64,000 nucleotides of DNA from UBA4582 sp047630175 (lineage in GTDB: Bacteria > Pseudomonadota > Gammaproteobacteria > Pseudomonadales > Azotimanducaceae), in assembly GCA_047630175.1 (NCBI GenBank), contig JBLHVI010000010.1, forward strand, positions 1-64,000, read 5' to 3'. Below, piece after piece: positions 8,701 through 14,879 of the stretch (its first letter is position 1; each line of letters begins with the position of its first letter). The translations under genes were made by a program, and so were the position numbers. The notes below the pieces were generated by a model. It searched no databases and was not told the origin of the DNA. It saw only the letters and a program-made list of their open reading frames with translations.

Positions 8701-10143
8701 GGGATAAAACCCGTGTGGAGTAGTCGCGGCATTGTTAAGCGCTTAGAACGCTTAGACATCGTTGACATGGTTGAAAACGATAAGCCTCGCATTCGCCGTG
8801 ACACGCTATACACGACTTCGGGCTTGTTTCGAGATCTCTATGGCGGACACATTATCTGGTTAGAGCAAGCGGTCTTAATGGCACTAGATGCGTCATCTAG
8901 CATCATTCGGCAAGACCATCCAGCATTGTCGTTAGCACTTAACTCAGCACTAAGCCCTTTAGGGAAAAAACAAAATCCAGGTGGCGAGTCAATAGCCATA
9001 AATCACGTTGCTGCTCAATGGATCAGGGACACTCGGTCAGCAATGCGACAAGGCCGATCTGCCCAAGCCGCTGGACGCACTTCAACTTACCGGCTATTTG
9101 GTGATGCACCAGGTACATACGGTGCAGGCGTCAACCGTTTAGTAGAGCGCTCCGGTAGTTGGGATGATCGTGCCGATATTGCTAAAGTATACATCCGTCG
9201 CATGGGGCATGCTTACGGAATAAACATTCAAGGTGAGTCGCAACAAGCTGCTTTCACTCAACGTTTGAACAACGTCGGCAATACTTATCTGGGGCGCTCA
9301 AGCAATCTCTACGGCCTGCTCGATAATAACGACACCTTTGATTATCTTGGCGGCTTGAGTTTGGCTGTTGAAACGATTAAGGGCGTGGTACCAAACAATT
9401 TCATTCTTAACCACGAAGACAATACCAATACCAGTATCCAGCCTTTAAGCGTTGCACTTTTGTCTGAGTTGCGGGGACGCTTTCTCAACCCGCAATGGTT
9501 GGAGCCTTTGATGGATGAGGGTTATGCCGGAGCGCGCACCATGGGTAGTGAGTTTTTTGAATATCTTTGGGGGTGGCAGGTAACAAACCCAGACGTCGTG
9601 AAGAGTTGGGTTTGGGATGAAGTCAAGGCTGTTTATATCGACGATCGACACGGTATTGGGCTTGACGCATTCTTGGAGGAAAATCACAACGTACACGTTA
9701 AAAGTAACATGCTCGCCGTGATGCTGGTTGCTGCCCAAAAAGCATTTTGGGATGCTGATCAAGCGACTCTGGAGCAACTTTCGCAACAGTTTGCGGAGCT
9801 CATTATTGAACATGGTTTGCCAGGCAGCGGACATACCTCGCCGGATAGCCCAATATTTGTCTTTATCAAGGACTATGTCAGTGATGAACAATTTATGGCG
9901 GTGCAAACGCTGCTCAATGCCGCTCGAATAAAGCCTCAATTGGTGAATACCGCTTCAACGATTTCAGAGTTGAATTCAGCCGAGCTGGATCAACAGATCG
10001 ATCAAGGCACAGAGATCGCTCACCAGCAACAAAGCCAACAGAACCGACTCAGTGTGGATTACCGATGGCTATTGGCGTTACTCACGCTGCTGGTCATTCT
10101 CGGTATTATTCGTGGCGCTCGCGCGCCCTTAAATGAAAAGTGA
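5782..10143 (+). CDS. Exported, membrane-anchored CobN/Mg-chelatase H-like protein
   Basis: This 1453-residue member of the CobN/ChlH family carries family segments such as APGNVMVHNNQLLIPGVQFG, LVHLGRHSTYEFLP and MRQGRSAQAAGRTSTYRLFG. Unlike classical cytoplasmic CobN, it starts with an apparent signal peptide (hydrophobic residues about 5-25, ending VLAVE) and ends with one transmembrane helix (about residues 1428-1447) followed by a short basic tail. It should therefore sit in the periplasm, anchored at its C-terminus. No CobS or CobT gene is nearby, so ordinary ATP-driven cobalt insertion is unlikely from these genes alone. With the B12 riboswitch and ExbB-like/DUF2149 partners, a role in corrinoid or cobalt capture or uptake is inferred. 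The start lacks a strong ribosome-binding site. Confidence 0.85.
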   Translation: MVCVQFLIRCLTVLVLTLYNVTVLAVEVVGIISPRNAADVLSGAHQFLTSNPSHSILLRTTDQFTGLSDADRKTLLEKADIVFLGGVFGDSVSLFNAYLSADSGVDIKSFVAVHSDRRLVNASRILKKPMLSNADVDELMKDPPATVGTDVMQWSRLRLEQFPEHRDWLLSKTFWADRDVDNIDGLFRHLVSLSGTKLSVPSPKLKSPLRVFIDSKSVDPSTLTLSKQYRWIAIVDYETGARPGEVDLIEEICRQLEAKRDTKCLTILAKWGPSSVRGAKLLTEFQDRIATVVSLQNFVLGGGEGREQVNEYLAELDVPVIKGLRLSDSTADEYRLSEEGLRWDSVHYRVAMPELQGISQPLVIAAMTVASLDQQTGIKLSLSQPIASQVSLLVRRIERWLVLQTKANQDKRVAIIYYNHPPGRHNIGADNLNVPESLLEILRHLKSLGYNTGELPASREALLDILQDRGVNLPENRGALRDMATKVEKVSAAEYQQWFDQLPAVIQDEMENGPLGYLNVMLPIAAKFDDPEIAQRLVKRVIEDLKNAMEGANHKARDRVLNLLSQLEGIYDTTTQGSEEVKEIDWLAARALVTAITRTGVEGIRGWGKAPGNVMVHNNQLLIPGVQFGHIFVGPQPPRGWELNEEILHANLSFPPTHQYLAFYQWLRHSFAADALVHLGRHSTYEFLPRHRVGMGDVDYPVALIDDLPSIYPYIVDGVGEGIQAKRRGLAVMVDHLTPPLESTALYDRLLELRQLIETYEAAPESAGAMRHRAIVAIKELVDDLKLADELNVSMRGELEIRGVKAYDQVDDGLLVHEVGHYLTKLQEDFMPLGLHSFGQDWSDEAIDTMLASMSQGQTADELDEKRELWRARLSASPRAEIEALEAALAGRYIKPGKGNDPIRTPEVLPTGRNFYALDGSLIPTRLGYQVGVDLAVQARATTTSDETDAIVLWASDVVRDEGAMIAFGLDMLGIKPVWSSRGIVKRLERLDIVDMVENDKPRIRRDTLYTTSGLFRDLYGGHIIWLEQAVLMALDASSSIIRQDHPALSLALNSALSPLGKKQNPGGESIAINHVAAQWIRDTRSAMRQGRSAQAAGRTSTYRLFGDAPGTYGAGVNRLVERSGSWDDRADIAKVYIRRMGHAYGINIQGESQQAAFTQRLNNVGNTYLGRSSNLYGLLDNNDTFDYLGGLSLAVETIKGVVPNNFILNHEDNTNTSIQPLSVALLSELRGRFLNPQWLEPLMDEGYAGARTMGSEFFEYLWGWQVTNPDVVKSWVWDEVKAVYIDDRHGIGLDAFLEENHNVHVKSNMLAVMLVAAQKAFWDADQATLEQLSQQFAELIIEHGLPGSGHTSPDSPIFVFIKDYVSDEQFMAVQTLLNAARIKPQLVNTASTISELNSAELDQQIDQGTEIAHQQQSQQNRLSVDYRWLLALLTLLVILGIIRGARAPLNEK

Positions 10144-10155
10144 AATAGATAGATT

Positions 10156-10608
10156 ATGTTTGACGGTTCCTTATTTGGCGTTATGCACGCAATTGTTAGC
10201 TACTTACTACAGCCAGTCATTTGGTTGCTGTTGTTATTCACCGCTTGGGCCATCATCGAGGTGGGGACCCTATTGACGGAACGTTTAATCGGGCTGAAAC
10301 GCTGGGAAAAGACTGGAAATATTCATGATTTTGAGACACTCGCGGCAATGCGAATTGAACGCACTGACTTTCTAACGCGCATTGCGCCCATGCTGGGTTT
10401 GATGGGAACCTTAATCCCTCTTGGGCCAGGATTAGCGGCGCTTGGTGAGGGTGAGCTAAGTATTCTAACGACCGCTATGAGTGTCGCATTTGACACGACC
10501 GTGTTGGGCTTGCTCGTGGGTATTATCGGTTTTGTAGCTGGTCGTCTACGTCGTCGTTGGTACGAGCAAACACTTAATTTGATGGAAGCAAATGAGGTGG
10601 ATGAGTGA
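10156..10608 (+). CDS. MotA/TolQ/ExbB-type proton channel protein
   Basis: This 150-residue integral membrane protein has a first helix at about residues 14-38 and a hairpin of two helices containing the MotA/TolQ/ExbB core (APMLGLMGTLIPLGPGLAAL, then SVAFDTTVLGLLVGIIGFVA). Such proteins use proton flow to drive periplasmic work. It begins 12 bases after the CobN-like gene, and its stop overlaps the GTG start of the DUF2149 gene by 4 bases, indicating coupled synthesis. It is shorter than ExbB or TolQ (about 230 residues). The inferred function is to energise the CobN-like protein or an outer-membrane receptor, with DUF2149 as the D-type subunit. Confidence 0.88.
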   Translation: MFDGSLFGVMHAIVSYLLQPVIWLLLLFTAWAIIEVGTLLTERLIGLKRWEKTGNIHDFETLAAMRIERTDFLTRIAPMLGLMGTLIPLGPGLAALGEGELSILTTAMSVAFDTTVLGLLVGIIGFVAGRLRRRWYEQTLNLMEANEVDE

Positions 10609-10925
10609 CTATAAGAGTCCGCCGGGCACGGAAATGGCACAGTAATCGTTTTGACCAACAAGATGAAGAGCCTTTGGCCCCACTTGCCAACCTGCTAGAT
10701 CTCATGCTTGTCTTCGCGTGCGGCTTAATAGCGGCGCTTATAGGTATGAGTAAGCAGGTTGACGCGCATTTCGAACAGCAGAATCCTAATGAACAGGTTG
10801 TGGAGAAGGGGCGAGAACTGCCTCAACTCCCAACTCAAGGTGAAAGTGGCGGCAAGGGCTACGAATCAGTAGGGCAGGTTTATCGCGATCCGAAGTCTGG
10901 CAAGCTCATCTTAATAGGCAAATAG
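10605..10925 (+). CDS. DUF2149 protein, ExbD-like partner
   Basis: This 106-residue protein uses a GTG start inside the overlap with the preceding stop. It has a basic cytoplasmic N-terminus, one transmembrane helix at about residues 27-45 (ANLLDLMLVFACGLIAALIG) and a periplasmic tail ending DPKSGKLILIGK, which matches the DUF2149 family as I recall it. Asp32 near the start of the helix sits where ExbD and TolR carry their essential proton-path aspartate. I therefore infer an ExbD-like role together with the adjacent ExbB-like protein. The tail is much shorter than the periplasmic domain of ExbD and may contact the CobN-like protein directly. Confidence 0.85.
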   Translation: MTIRVRRARKWHSNRFDQQDEEPLAPLANLLDLMLVFACGLIAALIGMSKQVDAHFEQQNPNEQVVEKGRELPQLPTQGESGGKGYESVGQVYRDPKSGKLILIGK

Positions 10926-10927
10926 TC

Positions 10928-11806
10928 ATGTTCAGTTGTTTGACTAAACTTCTTTTGTGCATATTGTTTGCGTCGCATGCTTGGGCCGATGGATCAGGTT
11001 ATTCCAGACCCGCGTTGGCGGGTAGCGACGAAAGCAAGCTAACAATAGCTATGCTTCACTTGAACCTTCGATATGCAGACGTTGAGTACAACGCCTCTCT
11101 GATCGGAAAGGGCATTGAGTTGGCGGTTGAAAATAATGCAGACTGGGTAATGACACCAGAGCTTTCTCTTACAGGCTATCGCTTTGATGTTAAAATTGGT
11201 ACAGGTTGGATTGCGAAAGGCCCTGACAAGCATGTTCGGAGAGTGCAAGCGCTCGCAAAAAAACACGAGGTTACCGTATTTTTGAGCCACCTAGAGCGTA
11301 TTGATACCGATACCGGAGATGACAAGCTTTTCAACACGATGTTCGTGATTGACAAGGCTGGTACGATTATCGGGCGACACCGCAAAATCAACATCATCCC
11401 TGTTGCTGAAAGTTGGTCAACCGCAGGGATAAAGCCACTCGTCGTCAACGTAGATGGCTATGACGTGGGCTTATTGATCTGCGCTGACGCATGGCCTCCC
11501 ACTCATGCTAAAAGCTTGCAACGCCAGGGTGCTGAACTGATTCTCTCTAGTGCCAGTTGGGCGCCGGGTGAGTACGGACCAGAAAACACATGGGAGAAAC
11601 GATCTCGTGAAACCGGGTTGCCGGTTTTCGTCAACAATCGTACTGGCATAGAGCGCCAGTTTGATCTAACGGACTCTGTCAGTGCTGTGTCTTATAAGGG
11701 TGAGAGACTACTATCGCATCAATCGCCGGAATCCCAACTCGTGATTGTGAATTGGAATGTACAAAAAAACGTACTTATCGATTATTATTCAGTCGACATC
11801 AAATAG
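10928..11806 (+). CDS. Exported carbon-nitrogen hydrolase (nitrilase superfamily)
   Basis: This 292-residue protein has a signal peptide (hydrophobic residues 7-19, cleavage likely after AWA) followed by a nitrilase-superfamily domain. The catalytic triad is visible as Glu in TPELSLTGY, Lys in RHRKINIIP and Cys in GLLICADAW. Members cleave amides or nitriles; secretion is uncommon for them. It starts 2 bases after the DUF2149 stop and is the last gene of the riboswitch-controlled operon. The substrate is unknown. Removal of an amide group from a corrinoid side chain or nucleotide loop is an attractive but untested idea, and an ordinary amidase scavenging nitrogen is the alternative. Confidence 0.85.
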   Translation: MFSCLTKLLLCILFASHAWADGSGYSRPALAGSDESKLTIAMLHLNLRYADVEYNASLIGKGIELAVENNADWVMTPELSLTGYRFDVKIGTGWIAKGPDKHVRRVQALAKKHEVTVFLSHLERIDTDTGDDKLFNTMFVIDKAGTIIGRHRKINIIPVAESWSTAGIKPLVVNVDGYDVGLLICADAWPPTHAKSLQRQGAELILSSASWAPGEYGPENTWEKRSRETGLPVFVNNRTGIERQFDLTDSVSAVSYKGERLLSHQSPESQLVIVNWNVQKNVLIDYYSVDIK

Positions 11807-12017
11807 GCGTCAAAAGTCCAAGTGAATTGACGTCTACAACCTAGTGTAGGTGTTTCAGCCAGTTTTTTTGCTTAAATGCACGCGCCAACCTAACAAAAAA
11901 AAGTGTCGTCAGCCTAACGCTGCAGTTTTAAACGATAGTGCCCTGACAGGTCATAATGACGTCTTCAGTACAGATGAGTAAATCGTCTGCTATTCAATCT
12001 GCGGCAATACAGAGCTC

Positions 12018-13271
12018 TTACTTGTCGCGCAGAATAACCGGTAATTCGGTATAACCTTTCACGAATGAAGACTTAACCCAGACCGGCTCGCCAACAGTTT
12101 CGACAGTTTTAAAGCGTTTAGTGATCTCTTCCCAGAGGATTTTCAATTGCATCTCTGCCAATCGATTGCCCATGCAGCGATGGATACCAAAGCCAAACGA
12201 CAGGTGCTGACGGGCCTTGGCGCGATCAATGAGGAATTCATCCGCTCGCTCAATGACATCACTGTCACGGTTACCAGAGACATACCACATCAGTAGTTTA
12301 TCGCCGGCCTTGATTTGCTTGCCGCCAAGAATCGCGTCTTGCAATGCAGTACGACGCATGTAGGGCAAGGGCGTCTGGTAGCGAATGATCTCGGGCACCA
12401 TGTTAGAGATCAGGTCCGGGTTATCTCGCAACTTCTGGTATTCCGCAGGATTGTTGTTAAGGAACCAGACGCCGCCGGTGATGGAATTACGGGTTGTGTC
12501 GTTACCACCGACGATTAGTAAGATCAAGTTGCCGAGGTATTCCATCGGGTCCATATTGCGGGTTGACGCGCCGTGGGCCAGCATGGATATCAAGTCACCG
12601 CGAGGCGGCTCGTTGACTCGCTGATTCCACAGTTCGGTGAAATAGCCCAAACATTCTCCCAATTCAGTCCGCTGCTGTTCTACGGAGTCAACGATATCAC
12701 CCACCTCAATGTCAGCGGTGGCGACGTCAGACCAACGGGTCAGCTTGCTGCGATCCTCGAATGGGAAGTCAAAGAGCGTCGCCAGCATTTGCGTCGTCAG
12801 CTCTATGGATACGTGGTCAACCCAGTTAAATTCTTCATTGCGGGGTAACCCATCCAAGATTGTAACGACCCGGTTACGAATCTCATCTTCCATCTTCGCC
12901 AGGTTTGTTGGCGCCACAACAGGGCTAACATCCTTGCGCTGCTGGTCGTGTTTCGGTGGGTCCATGGCAATAAACATGGGTAAAGTGAAATCTACATCCG
13001 GGTCAGCAGCAGATATTGAGCCATTAGACGAGTAGATATCATGATTAGTATCGACTTCCATAATGTCTTTGTAACGCGTGACATTCCAGAAACTGCCAAC
13101 GAGTTCGTGGTCCTGTTGTAAATGAACGGGGTCCTCTTTGCGTAGTCGTTCGAAAAACCCTACGTGTCGGTCGTTCTCGAACATGTCGGAGCGGAGCATG
13201 TCGTATTGATCAAGTGGAATATCGTAGGGGCCAGCTTGGGGCGTGGTGTTGGTGTCTCTGGCTTCACTCAT
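12018..13271 (-). CDS. Cytochrome P450, CYP153-like
   Basis: I choose the ATG at 13271 because CGGAG lies 7 bases upstream; an upstream in-frame start has no such site. The 417-residue protein has the I-helix oxygen-binding segment VGGNDTTRNSITGG and the haem-thiolate loop HLSFGFGIHRCMGNRLAEMQ (Cys near residue 366). Both resemble CYP153 enzymes, soluble bacterial P450s that hydroxylate the terminal carbon of medium-chain alkanes and fatty acids. The usual ferredoxin and ferredoxin reductase genes are not adjacent, so redox partners must be encoded elsewhere. It is convergent with the nitrilase gene and divergent from the next operon, and seems functionally separate. Substrate assignment rests on motif resemblance only. 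Confidence 0.85.
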   Translation of the reverse strand: MSEARDTNTTPQAGPYDIPLDQYDMLRSDMFENDRHVGFFERLRKEDPVHLQQDHELVGSFWNVTRYKDIMEVDTNHDIYSSNGSISAADPDVDFTLPMFIAMDPPKHDQQRKDVSPVVAPTNLAKMEDEIRNRVVTILDGLPRNEEFNWVDHVSIELTTQMLATLFDFPFEDRSKLTRWSDVATADIEVGDIVDSVEQQRTELGECLGYFTELWNQRVNEPPRGDLISMLAHGASTRNMDPMEYLGNLILLIVGGNDTTRNSITGGVWFLNNNPAEYQKLRDNPDLISNMVPEIIRYQTPLPYMRRTALQDAILGGKQIKAGDKLLMWYVSGNRDSDVIERADEFLIDRAKARQHLSFGFGIHRCMGNRLAEMQLKILWEEITKRFKTVETVGEPVWVKSSFVKGYTELPVILRDK

Positions 13272-13649
13272 GGGGTACTCCGCTAATGTTGTATTACCAA
13301 TCTGATCCACCCAACAGAATACCCAATATTAGGCCAATGAATGTAATCATAAATGGCCACTGGTGATGAGCAGATCGGATCAAGTTGATCTGTTTCGACC
13401 TTACTGGGCCATCCCCTGGGAATTTCTTGTAAAACGTTGTCTTAGATCCATCTCATCAGCTGATCTTGTTTGTCTAAATTTTAAGCAATGATTCGCGTTT
13501 GATACCATTCCCGGAACCCGGTTCCGCTGTAAGTGTGATTGAGTTCATCTTTCTCGACAAAAATTTAAAAATAGATCGAGCTGCAGCGTCTTTGCTTCTA
13601 AAACAAAGCCCTGAGTTATCCAAGGGTCAGTGGCCCAAGAGGCAATCCG
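13272..13649. other. Divergent intergenic region, no gene recognised
   Basis: About 380 bases separate the P450 start from the plus-strand mono-haem protein gene. One open frame beginning near 13499 overlaps the start of that gene in another frame and has no recognisable family feature, so it is not called. Promoters for both divergent genes must lie here, but I could not place them confidently. Confidence 0.5.
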
Positions 13650-14879
13650 GTGAGATTTCAGCTGAGAATTCAACAATTACGCCGCGTCAGGCAATTGCGC
13701 CTTGGTCGGCAAACTTTGCTTTTAATGGGGCTTGCCTTGATTTGTGCGAGCGCGTTGGCCGGTCCTCAGGAAAGAGCAAAATTTATCTACGATCGCATTG
13801 CGGGCGTACCCCCTGTACCTTCTGCTGAGTTGGGGACCACGTCCGTATTGAGTCGCATGACAGAGCTTGTGGCCGCCAACAATATTAGTGCTGCTGCCGA
13901 CATTGCAATGGCGTCAGAGGAATTTTATGGCGTGACATTAAAAACACTCGCGGCGCCTTGGACCAATCGCGAACAAACACCTTTCGTGCCGCTAGACGAC
14001 TATGTCGCAACCTTTATTGGCGTAGTAAGAGATGACCTAGATCTTCGTCGGCTACTCTGGGACGATATTCTATATGTCAGTAACGCCGCTGAGTTGCCTG
14101 CATACTCGCGCACCGGTAACGAGCACTATGTTGCGTTGGAAGCCAATGGAATTAGCCTTAGCTCACTAGCGTTGCAAACCCAGTCGAGCCTCAATGGTTT
14201 GCCCTCAACGGCGACTGCGGGGGTTTTGACGAGTCGTTCGGCAGCTCAAGCTTTCTTTATCGACGGCACCAACCGCGCGATGTTGCGTTTCACGTTAATG
14301 AATCATCTGTGTGTAGATCTAGAGCAATTAGAAGACATCACGGGTGTTCCAGATCGTATCCGTCAGGATATATCGCGCAGTCCTGGCGGCGATAGTCGAC
14401 TGTTTAACAACGGCTGTGTTGGCTGCCATACAGGCATGGATCCTTTGTCGCAGGCGTTTGCCTACTACGATTACGACTACGCAGATAATCCCGAGCAAGG
14501 GCAATTGGTTTACACCGCGGGCTTGGTACAAGCCAAGTACCATATAAATGCTGATAATTTTCCGTTGGGGTACCGCACGCCAGATGATCAATGGGCCAAC
14601 TACTGGCGCGAGGGGCCGAATCAGAGACTAGGTTGGGCAGCTGAGCTGCCGGGCACTGGTCAGGGGGCCAGTAGCATGGGTCGTGAGTTGGCTGGCAGTG
14701 AGGCGTTTGCCCAGTGCCAGGTCGAGAAAGTATTTAAAACGGTATGCCTGCGTGCGCCGGCTGATGCTGCCGACCGGGCGGAGGTGGCTCAAGTCACACG
14801 TACCTTCCAAGACGGGGGCTATCGTCTCAAGCCAGTTTTTGCCGCCACGGCTGAATATTGCTCAGCGGGGTTGAACTGA
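13650..14879 (+). CDS. Exported mono-haem cytochrome c-like protein
   Basis: The chosen GTG start is preceded by AGAGG at 7 bases. The 409-residue product has a long basic n-region, then a hydrophobic signal (TLLLMGLALICASALA) and a mature domain with one c-type haem motif CVGCH near residue 255, within FNNGCVGCHTGMDPLSQAF. That pattern recalls the DUF1588/DUF1585-type regions of planctomycete-style cytochromes, but I cannot assign a family firmly. Other cysteines (for example CQVEKVFKTVC) lie near the end. It overlaps the following lipoprotein gene by one base. It probably works with the LamG di-haem lipoprotein and the DUF1501 protein in the envelope; the reaction is unknown. Confidence 0.7.
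   Translation: MRFQLRIQQLRRVRQLRLGRQTLLLMGLALICASALAGPQERAKFIYDRIAGVPPVPSAELGTTSVLSRMTELVAANNISAAADIAMASEEFYGVTLKTLAAPWTNREQTPFVPLDDYVATFIGVVRDDLDLRRLLWDDILYVSNAAELPAYSRTGNEHYVALEANGISLSSLALQTQSSLNGLPSTATAGVLTSRSAAQAFFIDGTNRAMLRFTLMNHLCVDLEQLEDITGVPDRIRQDISRSPGGDSRLFNNGCVGCHTGMDPLSQAFAYYDYDYADNPEQGQLVYTAGLVQAKYHINADNFPLGYRTPDDQWANYWREGPNQRLGWAAELPGTGQGASSMGRELAGSEAFAQCQVEKVFKTVCLRAPADAADRAEVAQVTRTFQDGGYRLKPVFAATAEYCSAGLN

Noticed and set aside
9445..9939. 164-codon minus-strand frame within the CobN-like gene
   Set aside because: Antisense shadow of a strongly conserved CobN-family coding region.
5782..10143. Canonical cytoplasmic cobaltochelatase CobN for B12 synthesis
   Set aside because: Signal peptide, C-terminal anchor, ExbB-like/DUF2149 partners and lack of cobS, cobT or other cob genes argue against the classical role.
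13499..13828. 109-codon plus-strand frame before the mono-haem gene
   Set aside because: Overlaps the signal-peptide region of the mono-haem protein in another frame; that protein has the better start site and domain evidence.
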